Assembly: GCA_902765885.1 (NCBI GenBank)
Contig: CACXBN010000146.1
Coordinates: 1 to 15,481, forward strand
Reading direction: 5' to 3'
DNA: 15,481 nt
Source: an uncultured Ruminococcus sp.
Lineage (GTDB): Bacteria; Bacillota; Clostridia; Oscillospirales; CAG-272
Numbering within the stretch: position 1 is the first letter of the stretch; every line of letters starts with the position of its first letter. The notes under the pieces were generated by a model. It was not told the origin of the DNA, did not search any database, and was given only the letters and a program-made list of their open reading frames with translations. Shown here one piece after another: positions 7,085-15,420 of this stretch. The position numbers and the translations under genes were made by a program.

Positions 7085-8123
7085 TCCTTCAGAGCTTTCG
7101 GCTGCCGTGAAGGAGTCATATCATATCGGAAGTATTACTAACATTCCCCTTGACACAGGCAAATTCATGCCTGAGATTCTGCTCGGGAATGTAATGATGG
7201 AAAAACACGGAAACAATCTCTTCGTGCTGAAGAAGACCGAGTATGTTAATAAGCTTTACTTCATAATAAATGACTTTGAAGATCTTAGCCTTGATATCCC
7301 TGAAAAAACTGTTACCGAGTATTCATATAAAACAAGGGATTCCGTAAAAGATTTTGAAAGCTTAAAACGGCTGAGTGACAGACTCGAAAAACTCGCTATG
7401 ACGGAGGTCCTTTCCAGGAAAAGATTCTCTCTGAAGTGCGGCGGGGAAGAACACACTGCCGCAGTAAATGATGCAGTTTCATTCAGAATAGCGGGGACCG
7501 GTGACAGCGCTCTTGTTCTTACGACACTGACAGCCAATTTTGATGTTCAAACCGGATGTATTCCGAGCCGTGACGAAATGAATGCGGCCCTTGAAGCCGG
7601 AAACATCATATTTGCCGAGGTTGACGGGAAAACCGCAGGACTTATCCATCTTGAGGGTAATGACCGCTCGGCTGAGATAAGGCATCTTTGCGTTAATGAT
7701 GAGTTCAGAAACAAAGGCATTGCGGAAACGCTTGTCGGACATTTTATAAGCTTTTTTAAAGGCTCGATCGTCAGAGTCTGGACGGGAGAGAACAATACTG
7801 CTGCGATAAGGACTTACAGCAGATTCGGATTTATGGAAGACGGAATGAAGTCCTTGGTTTTTTTGAAAAATTCAGAGGTAAAAAATATGGATGATAAACT
7901 TGAAAAACTGGTTGCAATACTTAATGATGAAGTCCCAGGTGTGGATTTCATGAAAGAAAAGAACCTTGTTGACGATGAGATACTCACATCTCTTGACATT
8001 ATAGGTATCGTGACCAGCATTTCCCTTAATTTCAACATCGACCTCGATGTCGATGACATCGTACCCGAAAATTTCAATTCAATAGATGATATGCTTGAAA
8101 TGATTAACAGGAAATTAGGCTGA
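7062..8123 (+). CDS. GNAT-family acetyltransferase fused to a C-terminal acyl carrier protein
   Basis: The 353-residue frame has three parts. Residues 1-130 are unassigned; they may be a divergent N-terminal GNAT lobe. Residues about 140-270 form a GNAT domain: beta strands ending IRHLCV, the acetyl-CoA pyrophosphate loop RNKGIA (216-221), then a TAAIRTYSRFGF segment typical of GNAT motif B. Residues 276-353 have the length and pattern of a carrier protein: the phosphopantetheine attachment motif is LTSLD with Ser310, followed by an acidic helix and IVPENF. The usual Asp before the serine is Thr. GNAT enzymes move an acyl group from acyl-CoA to an amine, so the fusion could N-acylate a carrier-bound aminoacyl group or the glycan acceptor. 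The start overlaps the ligase gene by 23 bases and has AGGGAG four bases upstream. The linker is very short and begins with an internal start site (see 7874-8123). Confidence 0.85.
   Translation: MSLKKVDDPSELSAAVKESYHIGSITNIPLDTGKFMPEILLGNVMMEKHGNNLFVLKKTEYVNKLYFIINDFEDLSLDIPEKTVTEYSYKTRDSVKDFESLKRLSDRLEKLAMTEVLSRKRFSLKCGGEEHTAAVNDAVSFRIAGTGDSALVLTTLTANFDVQTGCIPSRDEMNAALEAGNIIFAEVDGKTAGLIHLEGNDRSAEIRHLCVNDEFRNKGIAETLVGHFISFFKGSIVRVWTGENNTAAIRTYSRFGFMEDGMKSLVFLKNSEVKNMDDKLEKLVAILNDEVPGVDFMKEKNLVDDEILTSLDIIGIVTSISLNFNIDLDVDDIVPENFNSIDDMLEMINRKLG
7874..8123 (+). other. Possible internal translation start giving a free 78-residue acyl carrier protein
   Basis: Within the GNAT-carrier frame, AGAGG (7874-7878) lies eight bases before an in-frame ATG at 7887, exactly at the boundary between the two domains. 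Starting there yields a 78-residue protein, the normal size of a stand-alone DltC-type carrier, with the phosphopantetheine Ser at residue 35. The sequence therefore allows two products, a fused GNAT-carrier and a free carrier. It may mark recent loss of a stop codon between once-separate genes, or a genuine dual-product arrangement. The site is visible; its use is inferred. Confidence 0.45.
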
Positions 8124-8127
8124 TTAT

Positions 8128-9702
8128 ATGTATTTCGTATCGGGAATATTTATCCTTTTTGTGCTGATAACGGTTCTCGTATATTACCTTGTCCCTGGAA
8201 AATACCAATGGGTCATCCTCCTTGCAGGCAATATCGTTTTTTATCTGTGGGGCGGGCCATGGGCCGGTATATACCTCCTTGTAACTACGGTCAGCACTTT
8301 TACGGCAGGACTTCTTCTTGATAAACTGAATATAAAAAAGAAAGACATTCCTAAGGATGATATAACAGGAGCGAAGAAAAACAGGAGACTGAAAAAATCA
8401 GTTGTTGCTGCTTCACTCCTCATTAATTTCGGCATGCTTTTCGCCGTGAAATATCTCGATTTCACCATCGGAGCTTTTGCAAATGCCTTTTTGCATACGG
8501 ACGATTATCCGGTTCTCGGCCTTGTAATGCCTGTCGGAATCTCTTTCTATATCTTCCAGTCGGTCGGATATGTCATAGACTGTTACAGGAACAAATACAG
8601 AGCTGAAAGAAATCCTCTTAAATTCGCGGTTTTCACCTCATATTTTCCTCAGATGGTCCAGGGACCTATAAGCAGATATGATAAACTCGCGCCTCAGTTT
8701 TTTGAAGCACACCGCTTTGACGCTGAAAACATGAGGGATGGAATCCAGAGGGTGATGTGGGGCTATTTCAAAAAGATGATAATAGCCGACAGAGCTGCGG
8801 TAATCGTGAACTCATTCTTTTCCGATTACGAAAACGCAGGCGGAGCCGTTACAGCTTTTGCCATCATAATGTACTGTATCAACCTTTACTGTGATTTCTC
8901 GGGAGGAATCGACATTACGATAGGCATTTCGAAAATGCTAGGTATCGAACTTGCCGAAAACTTCAAAAGACCTATTTTTGCCCGCTCTCTCTCCGAATAC
9001 TGGCGCAGGTGGCACATTACTCTCGGTACATGGATGAGGGATTATGTGTTTTACTCCATCACTCTTTCAAAGCCTTTTATGAAAATGTCTCAGTCGGCAA
9101 GAAAAAAGATAAAGGGAAGAGCCGGGAAAATTATCACCACATCGATTGCCACGTTTATTGTATATCTTCTGATAGGAATATGGCATGGCGCCAATTTCCG
9201 ATATATTTTTTACGGCGTATGGAACGGAGCCATCATCACAGCCTCGCTTCTTCTTGAGGGAGTTTACGATTCCGTGAAGAAAAAGCTCGGAATTAAAGAT
9301 GATTCAAAGCCTTGGGCGGTTTTCTCCGTTATAAGAACCGCATTCATAGTCTTTATAGGCAGATATATAACAAGAGCGCCGAGACTTACCGTTGCTTTCA
9401 TGCTGATCGGCAGGACATTTAATCCGGGAAGTTTCAGAGCGGCTGAACTTTGGGACGGAACTGTTCTGAATATGGGGCTTAAAGCGGAAGACCTCATTAT
9501 CATTGCGGTTTCCGTTGTAATAGTGCTTATTATAGAATGGTACGAAGAGAAGCATGACCCTGAATCATTCGGCATGTTCCTCAAAAAAAGGAACGGTTTC
9601 ATACAGTGGATCGCTATTCTTATCCCGCTGCTCGTGATACTGTTCTTCGGCATAATGAGAGACAGCTATATCGCATCTGAATTCATATATAAACAATTCT
9701 GA
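8128..9702 (+). CDS. MBOAT-family membrane O-acyltransferase (DltB/AlgI-like)
   Basis: This 524-residue polytopic membrane protein has about ten or more hydrophobic segments. It carries the MBOAT hallmarks: MPVGISFYIFQS (134-145), QGPISRY (178-184), the re-entrant EYWRRWHITL motif with His296, and GIWHGANF with the essential His353. DltB and AlgI pass an acyl group from a cytoplasmic donor across the membrane to an extracytoplasmic acceptor or partner SGNH protein. Here the likely donor is the carrier domain encoded just upstream, with acceptance by the following surface proteins. The gene starts four bases after the upstream stop, behind an AGG-containing ribosome site. Length fits AlgI/PatA-type members rather than the shorter DltB (about 400 residues), so a role on a polysaccharide other than teichoic acid is plausible. 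Confidence 0.95.
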   Translation: MYFVSGIFILFVLITVLVYYLVPGKYQWVILLAGNIVFYLWGGPWAGIYLLVTTVSTFTAGLLLDKLNIKKKDIPKDDITGAKKNRRLKKSVVAASLLINFGMLFAVKYLDFTIGAFANAFLHTDDYPVLGLVMPVGISFYIFQSVGYVIDCYRNKYRAERNPLKFAVFTSYFPQMVQGPISRYDKLAPQFFEAHRFDAENMRDGIQRVMWGYFKKMIIADRAAVIVNSFFSDYENAGGAVTAFAIIMYCINLYCDFSGGIDITIGISKMLGIELAENFKRPIFARSLSEYWRRWHITLGTWMRDYVFYSITLSKPFMKMSQSARKKIKGRAGKIITTSIATFIVYLLIGIWHGANFRYIFYGVWNGAIITASLLLEGVYDSVKKKLGIKDDSKPWAVFSVIRTAFIVFIGRYITRAPRLTVAFMLIGRTFNPGSFRAAELWDGTVLNMGLKAEDLIIIAVSVVIVLIIEWYEEKHDPESFGMFLKKRNGFIQWIAILIPLLVILFFGIMRDSYIASEFIYKQF

Positions 9703-9725
9703 AAACATCGGAAAGGAGAGATTTT

Positions 9726-11552
9726 ATGTCAGCAAAAAAGTGGCTTGCCGCATTTGTTCTCACAGTTATTCTTATAGCCGTTTTGCTAATGGCATTTAAT
9801 CTGATTACGGATCCTTTCGGCGTTTTCGGAGACAGGATTTTCAGATGGTATTCATATGATTTCACAAACAACCCCAGAGCTGCAAAGATCGCATATCTGG
9901 ACCAGAATCATGAAAAATATGACTCATATATCGTAGGCTGTTCATCAACATCATCTTTCGGAACTGATACATTTGCCTCATACACCGGAGGCAAGTACTA
10001 CAATATGATAATGTACGGAGCGGATATGCTGGACTGTGAGCAGACTGTCTCATATCTGATCGACAGATACGGTGCAAAAAGAATTGTTCTCAATGTTTAT
10101 ATAGACAACGGGGTGTATTACGATGATGAACCGAACGAATATACTCATTCCATGCACCCGTCAGTTGACGGTTCGAATCCGTTTATGTACTATCTCAGGT
10201 TTTTGTTCCTGAATCCCGAATACGGAATTGCAAAGATCAGGGCGAAGATCAACGATACATGGCTCCCGCAGACATTTGACGTTTTTGACGAGGAGACCGG
10301 TGAATATGACAAAAGAAAAAGGGATGTGGAGCCCGTGTCGGATACTGACCGGTATCTTGAAGCTTATCCGGTATTCAGAAACTACCCGAAGGCAAGATAT
10401 ACCATGCCGAAAATCAGGGAATGCATGGAAAGCGTAAAAAGGATAACCGAAAAATGCAGGGACAGCGGAGTCGAGCTCACCGTGGTTACAGCTCCCGTAT
10501 ACAAGGATTACCTGCTGTATTTCGATAAAAATGATGTAAAGGATTTTTATTCTTCTCTTGCGGAAGTAACCGATTACTGGGACTTTTCCTTTTCGTCGGT
10601 CAGCTGTGAACCGCGCTTCTTCTATGATGAAACTCATTTCAGAAATGACGTGGGAAAAATGGCGGCTGCAAGAATTTTCTCCGACAGCGAAAGATATGTT
10701 CCCCAAGATTTCGGTTTTTATGTTACAAAGGAAAACGCATCTGAGCACGTAAGAATCTTTGACGATATTGAAAACAGTTCTTCTGCCACGGAATCAGTAA
10801 AACTTCCGGTTCTCATGTATCATAATATTATCGAGGGAGCCGATGGGGGAATGAATATGACGCCTGAACTTTTCGAAGCTCATATGTCAAGGCTTCACGA
10901 AGAAGGATACAACAGCGTCACGCTTGAAGAACTTGAGAATTACGTTGTAAAAGGAACGGAGTTGCCGGAAAAGCCGGTGCTTATAACCTTTGATGACGGA
11001 TATATAGGAAACTATACTTACGGATATCCGATCCTGGAAAAATACGGTTTCAATGCAGTTATCTATTCCATAGGTGCATATGTCGGAGCAGATACGTACA
11101 AAGATACGGGCGAGAAAATATATGACCATATAGATGAAAACGAGATGCTTGAAATGTATTCTTCGGGTATTATGAGCATCCAGAGCCATACCTTTGATAT
11201 GCATCAGGCGGTCAGATTCGAAGGCGAAGGATGCAGGTCCACCATGGCGATGCTTGACGGAGAAAAAGAAGAAGATTACATAAAAGCCGTTCATGAAGAC
11301 CTTTCAAAATCAAGAGAAATGCTCGAAAAAGCCACAGGCGGAAGAATATTCTCACTGTCTTTTCCTGAGGGATACTATAACGATATAGTTCTTGTATCTT
11401 CGGAAGACGAAGGTTTTACAGTCAGTGTTTCCACTGAATGGGGAAACGCTGAAATAATCAAAGGGCTCGGGCAGTCGCTGAAGGCCATGAAGAGAATAGG
11501 CGCATCCGAACTTTCCGCCGACGCGCTTATCGAACATATTAAAAACAAATAA
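9726..11552 (+). CDS. Membrane-anchored SGNH-like domain fused to a polysaccharide deacetylase (NodB) domain
   Basis: Residues 7-26 are one uncleaved-looking membrane anchor, placing the rest of the 608-residue protein outside. Residues about 65-320 resemble SGNH/DltD-type partners of MBOAT enzymes: nucleophile motif VGCSSTSS with probable Ser73, and YDETHF with the catalytic Asp301-His304 pair. Residues about 358-605 are a polysaccharide deacetylase: PVLMYHNI, the metal motif TFDDGY (Asp423-Asp424) and SHTFDMH (His488, His493), so the metal triad looks intact. The family removes acetyl groups from GlcNAc-type sugars, as in PgdA and IcaB; the SGNH part would complete or reverse O-acyl transfer. 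The AAGGAG site with seven-base spacing is the strongest in the cluster. The gene follows MBOAT by 23 bases, matching dltB-dltD order in logic, but the deacetylase half has no dlt counterpart. Target polymer is unknown. Confidence 0.88.
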   Translation: MSAKKWLAAFVLTVILIAVLLMAFNLITDPFGVFGDRIFRWYSYDFTNNPRAAKIAYLDQNHEKYDSYIVGCSSTSSFGTDTFASYTGGKYYNMIMYGADMLDCEQTVSYLIDRYGAKRIVLNVYIDNGVYYDDEPNEYTHSMHPSVDGSNPFMYYLRFLFLNPEYGIAKIRAKINDTWLPQTFDVFDEETGEYDKRKRDVEPVSDTDRYLEAYPVFRNYPKARYTMPKIRECMESVKRITEKCRDSGVELTVVTAPVYKDYLLYFDKNDVKDFYSSLAEVTDYWDFSFSSVSCEPRFFYDETHFRNDVGKMAAARIFSDSERYVPQDFGFYVTKENASEHVRIFDDIENSSSATESVKLPVLMYHNIIEGADGGMNMTPELFEAHMSRLHEEGYNSVTLEELENYVVKGTELPEKPVLITFDDGYIGNYTYGYPILEKYGFNAVIYSIGAYVGADTYKDTGEKIYDHIDENEMLEMYSSGIMSIQSHTFDMHQAVRFEGEGCRSTMAMLDGEKEEDYIKAVHEDLSKSREMLEKATGGRIFSLSFPEGYYNDIVLVSSEDEGFTVSVSTEWGNAEIIKGLGQSLKAMKRIGASELSADALIEHIKNK

Positions 11553-11588
11553 AATCATAACTGATATTATGACTGACGGGGATATTTT

Positions 11589-13400
11589 ATGAGAAAAGAT
11601 AAACGAATTTTTATGTTTGTCCCAATTATCTTTCTGATTATTATATCCCTTTATTCCTGTTCCGAGCGCAATAAAGCTCCCGGACGGAGTGATAAAATAT
11701 CAGTCGTGCTCGAAGACGGAGAGGGATTTACTGCAAAACCGAACGTCATTTTTGTCGAGAGCGGGGATGACGCTTTATTTCATATCAAACTTGACGGGGG
11801 AATGAAAATCCTCTCCTGTGACTATAAAGACTATGAAATAGTGGATGAAGCAGTATCACAGATAGATAAATACGGATACCAGCTGCTGATCCTTCACAAT
11901 GTCAGGTATTCCACCGTGGTATCAGTGCATGCGTACTCGCCGCATATGATAGAATACTACGCAAACGGCGGAAAAAGAAAAGACGGTGGAAACTCTTCAG
12001 AGCCCGTGATTCTAGAGGGCAGCACCGGTCATCTCAGAACCAATACGGCACTGGGAAACGATATATTCGAAAAGAACGGATACGTGCTTGTGTCATGGAA
12101 CACAAAAGCTGACGGAAGCGGTGAAAGAATAGGCATTGGCAGCCGGGTGGATTCTGAAAAAAATGACGTTCTGTATGCGGTATGGGCACAGGCACCTGAA
12201 ACCGGGTTATTCACGTACAGAGAAGATGAACGAGGTCTTTTTATAACCGGTCTTCGTGCTGAAACCGACTGTATCGTAATACCCGCATATATAGACGGAA
12301 TTCCGGTAAAGGGAATCTCGTCTTCAGCATTCGAGAAGAGTCAGGCAAAAGAGCTTGTTCTTCCGGAAACTCTGGAGATTATCGAGCCTGATGCGTTTCT
12401 TGATGCGGCTTTAGAGACCGTGACATTTTATGACAGCCTTACGGATGTGTCCGACGACAGCTTCAGAGGCTGCAATATACGGACAATACATGTGAACGCA
12501 GTTAAAAAACCGGTTTACAGCGGGACATATTTCGATACTTTCCCCGATAAAGTCGACTGGCTTAAGTCACTCGGGGAAGAAAAGAAGATCGTTCTGTTTT
12601 CCGGATCATCTGCCAGATTCGGATATGACAGCGAAATGATAGACGACGCATTTGAAGAATATGCTGTTGCCAATATGGGAGTTTACGCGTATTCGAGCTC
12701 AAAGCCCCAATATGAACTTATACTCGGAAATATGAAACGGGACGACGTTCTCATAGTAGCCCCGGAGTTCGATGCCATAGAAGAGCAGTTCTGTGCAACT
12801 GACAATCTCTGGTATGAATTTTTTGCGATGACTGAATCTAACTACGACCTGCTCTCGGAACTTGATATGCGAAACTACAGTCATGTGTGGGATGATTTCA
12901 GGGAATACCAGGAAAACAGACTCGACATGCCCGCGAAGAATTATTCCGTGACTCCCAAAAATCATGACGAAGACGGCAATATCGTTGGCGGAATGGAAAC
13001 TTACAACAAATACGGAGACTACATCTATCCGCGCCCCAATCAGGAGACGGAAGGACTTTTCGGAATAAAGAGAGCAACTTATCATGTCGCGGATTTCCCT
13101 GAGGAAACTGTAGAATGTCTGAATGTCGTCCTTGAAAAATTCATTGAAAAAGGAATAAAAGTGTTCTTTTCCTATGCTCCGAGGAGCGAAAAATCGGTTA
13201 CCGAAGGCAGTGATAAAGATGAAAGGTCGAGACTTGATGCGTATTTAAGAGAAAAACTCTCCGTCCCAGTAATTTCCGGGATAGAGGAGAGCATATATAA
13301 TGCCATATATTTCTACGGTACTGACAACTATCTTTCGGATGAAGGTGTTGAGATCAGGACCGAAAGAATCATTGATGATTTGAAAAAGCAGCTTTACTGA
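11589..13400 (+). CDS. Lipoprotein with Listeria-Bacteroides repeat, BspA-type LRR segment and a degenerate-looking SGNH domain
   Basis: The 603-residue product has a charged, hydrophobic leader and lipobox LYSC, predicting lipidation of Cys24 and display on the outer face of the membrane. Residues about 120-200 match the Listeria-Bacteroides (InlB B-type) repeat, with NGYVLVSWNTKADGSG and the closing DVLYAVWA. Residues about 210-300 resemble BspA-type LRR_5 units (IPVKGISSSAFEKS, LEIIEPDAF). Residues about 333-600 look like the SGNH-like domain of MBOAT partners: VLFSGSSARFG, with the serine at 340 or 341, and a C-terminal TDNYLSDEG block. There relatives usually have His before Leu; here Tyr581 stands instead, so hydrolysis or transfer may be lost. 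It could bind glycan or scaffold the preceding SGNH-deacetylase protein. It lies 36 bases downstream of that gene. Domain assignments come from pattern recognition; the SGNH call is the least certain. Confidence 0.8.
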   Translation: MRKDKRIFMFVPIIFLIIISLYSCSERNKAPGRSDKISVVLEDGEGFTAKPNVIFVESGDDALFHIKLDGGMKILSCDYKDYEIVDEAVSQIDKYGYQLLILHNVRYSTVVSVHAYSPHMIEYYANGGKRKDGGNSSEPVILEGSTGHLRTNTALGNDIFEKNGYVLVSWNTKADGSGERIGIGSRVDSEKNDVLYAVWAQAPETGLFTYREDERGLFITGLRAETDCIVIPAYIDGIPVKGISSSAFEKSQAKELVLPETLEIIEPDAFLDAALETVTFYDSLTDVSDDSFRGCNIRTIHVNAVKKPVYSGTYFDTFPDKVDWLKSLGEEKKIVLFSGSSARFGYDSEMIDDAFEEYAVANMGVYAYSSSKPQYELILGNMKRDDVLIVAPEFDAIEEQFCATDNLWYEFFAMTESNYDLLSELDMRNYSHVWDDFREYQENRLDMPAKNYSVTPKNHDEDGNIVGGMETYNKYGDYIYPRPNQETEGLFGIKRATYHVADFPEETVECLNVVLEKFIEKGIKVFFSYAPRSEKSVTEGSDKDERSRLDAYLREKLSVPVISGIEESIYNAIYFYGTDNYLSDEGVEIRTERIIDDLKKQLY

Positions 13401-13431
13401 AAAAACTGACAATAATTCTGAAGAGGGAACT

Positions 13432-14136
13432 ATGCTTCGAGTTGCAATCGTTGAGGATATGCAGAATCATGCCCTGAAACTCACCGAGTTTCTCAATAAA
13501 TATGCCGGTGAAAAGGGCGAAAATCTGCAGATCACGCATTTTCAAAACGCACTGAACTTTCTTGAACCCTATACTGCAGCCTATGATATTGTTTTCATGG
13601 ATATAAAAATGCCTCATATGGACGGCATGGAAGCTGCCAGACTTCTCAGGGAAAAAGACGAGAGTGTCGTTCTTGTTTTCGTCACAACAATGGCGCAGTA
13701 TGCGATCAGGGGATATGAGGTCAATGCATTCGACTTTATTCTGAAACCGGTTGAATATGACGCATTGGTCATGAAAATGAACCGTATAATGAAAAAAATA
13801 ATGAACAACAGGGATAGGATCATGCAGATAACGACCAGAGAAGGTATTGTCGTACTGAAGGTCAGGGACATTTCTTACGTGGAGGTATATAATCATCTGC
13901 TGATTTTTCACACCGAAAGCGGAAATTACGAAGCCAATGGTCAGCTGTCTGCACTCGAAAAGGAAAATGAATTCGCCGATTTTATCAGACCGTCCCCCAG
14001 TCATCTCGTCAACTGCTCGCATGTTCTGAAAATCGGTCAGTACGAATTGAACGTTGCAGGCGACAGCGTACCGATCAGCAGAAGGAAAAGAAAAGAAACG
14101 CTCGAAAAACTTGCAAGAGTATTGGGAGGGAAATGA
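13432..14136 (+). CDS. LytTR-family response regulator (AgrA/LytR type)
   Basis: This 234-residue regulator has an N-terminal receiver domain (1-122) with acidic pocket Glu8-Asp9, phosphoacceptor Asp57 in FMDIKMP, Thr85 and Lys105 in LKPV. A LytTR DNA-binding domain follows (about 130-232), with ISYVEVYNHLLIFHT and the FIRPSPSHLVN segment. LytTR regulators bind direct repeats upstream of target genes. I could not find a convincing match to the AgrA-type repeat at 5304-5557, so its target is open. The gene begins 31 bases after the lipoprotein gene behind GAGGG (four bases from the ATG) and no separate promoter is evident, suggesting cotranscription with the glycan-modification genes. It pairs with the overlapping kinase gene. 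Function as a response regulator is secure; what it controls is inferred from position only. Confidence 0.95.
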   Translation: MLRVAIVEDMQNHALKLTEFLNKYAGEKGENLQITHFQNALNFLEPYTAAYDIVFMDIKMPHMDGMEAARLLREKDESVVLVFVTTMAQYAIRGYEVNAFDFILKPVEYDALVMKMNRIMKKIMNNRDRIMQITTREGIVVLKVRDISYVEVYNHLLIFHTESGNYEANGQLSALEKENEFADFIRPSPSHLVNCSHVLKIGQYELNVAGDSVPISRRKRKETLEKLARVLGGK

Positions 14137-15398
14137 TGATCTGGTTCATAAACTACTTTCATCTTCAGATTTTAGCCTTGGAACTGATATTATGCTGGCA
14201 TCTCCCTCACAGAAAACTGTTCTTTTTAAGGCTGCTGCCCATGACTGCACTTTACTGTGCTCTTCCGTATGTCGTGCCGGGTGGATTTTTCTCTCCGTAT
14301 GTACAGATAGGATGGTTTACATTCGGATTTCTTATTATGCTGATCCTTTCAGCTTTAATTATATGGGGATGTTTCAAAATCAGTTTTAAACAGGTGGTGT
14401 TCTATGCCTGCGTTGCACATACGATGCAGCATATCGTTCACTGCATAGGTCAGATTTCATCACATGTATTCAAAAGCATGCCGAGTGATTTTTCCCAGAC
14501 GGTAGAGCTTTTCTTCATGATTGGCGCTCTGGCTTTAGCATATTATTTCGTGAAAAAACATATCCGAGGCAGCGATACCTCGGACTTAAAAAGCAATTAT
14601 CTGATGGCTTTTGCAATCATTTCAACACTCCTTGTTTATGTAGTCAGTTATTGGACAACTTCTCAGGAATACAACACTCTCGGTGTTCAGATTTTTGATT
14701 TGCTCAGCTGTCATCTTATAATGATGATTCTTCTCGATATGTTCAAATACCGTAAGGCAGAAAAGCGTGAAATGATCCTTTCTCAGCTTCTGAAGCAGGA
14801 GCAGGATCAGCACAGGATGAGCAAGGAAACCGTTGAAGTCATTAACCGTAAATGCCATGATCTGAAACACCAGATATCTGCCCTCCGAAGGATGGATGAC
14901 AGTGAGAGGGAGAAGTCCATAAAGGAACTTGAAAAGGCTGTCATGATCTACGACAGATTCGCAAAATCGGGAAACGAAGACCTTGACATCATTCTGGCGG
15001 AAAAAAGTCTTATATGTGAAAACAAGAATATACTTCTCCAGTGCATCGTAGACGGAAAACTTCTCGGTTTCATGAAGACCGAAGATATGTATATCCTTCT
15101 AGGAAATGCACTTGACAATGCCATAGAAAGCACATCGCTCGAACTTAACGACGGTAAGAAAATAATCACTTTCATGGTTTCAAAGAAAGCCGGAGCAGTC
15201 AGCATCCACATTGAGAATCCATGCAGGGACGAACCCGTATTTATAGACAATCTTCCGCTTACAACCAAATCGGACAAAGAATATCATGGCTTCGGTGTTC
15301 AGAGTATGAGATATATTGCCGAGAAATATGGCGGAACACTTGTTACATCGTGGGAAGACGGCATTTTCTCACTTGACCTTCTTTTCCCGGAAATATAA
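14136..15398 (+). CDS. GHKL sensor histidine kinase with six-helix membrane sensor (AgrC-like)
   Basis: The 420-residue kinase (from the ATG at 14136) has about six membrane segments in residues 1-205 and a dimerisation helix near 208-250. The phosphoacceptor is His241 in the CHDLKHQ motif, and the GHKL ATPase has N-box NALDN (324-328) and G-box GFGVQS. This is the architecture of AgrC/VirS-type sensors and of many clostridial LytTR partners, where membrane helices often sense peptides. No AgrB- or AgrD-like gene is in the window, so the signal is unknown. Two starts are possible. ATG 14133 overlaps the regulator by four bases but lies only two bases from the GGGAGGG site. ATG 14136 shares one base with the stop (TGATG) and has better spacing of five, so it is chosen. 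The gene ends before the terminator at 15421. Confidence 0.92.
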   Translation: MIWFINYFHLQILALELILCWHLPHRKLFFLRLLPMTALYCALPYVVPGGFFSPYVQIGWFTFGFLIMLILSALIIWGCFKISFKQVVFYACVAHTMQHIVHCIGQISSHVFKSMPSDFSQTVELFFMIGALALAYYFVKKHIRGSDTSDLKSNYLMAFAIISTLLVYVVSYWTTSQEYNTLGVQIFDLLSCHLIMMILLDMFKYRKAEKREMILSQLLKQEQDQHRMSKETVEVINRKCHDLKHQISALRRMDDSEREKSIKELEKAVMIYDRFAKSGNEDLDIILAEKSLICENKNILLQCIVDGKLLGFMKTEDMYILLGNALDNAIESTSLELNDGKKIITFMVSKKAGAVSIHIENPCRDEPVFIDNLPLTTKSDKEYHGFGVQSMRYIAEKYGGTLVTSWEDGIFSLDLLFPEI

Positions 15399-15420
15399 TA
15401 GTTATTTATTAGTTTACAAC

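Noticed and set aside
10161..10748. Open frame of 195 codons on the minus strand opposite the SGNH-deacetylase gene
   Set aside because: It is the shadow of a well-supported gene, with no domain or clear ribosome site.
11553..11588. Hairpin (CATAA/TTATG) in the gap before the lipoprotein gene as a terminator
   Set aside because: The stem is only five weak base pairs with no T-run, so it is unlikely to stop transcription.
13369..14022. Open frame of 217 codons on the minus strand opposite the LytTR regulator
   Set aside because: The plus strand encodes complete receiver and LytTR domains; the antisense product has no recognisable motif.
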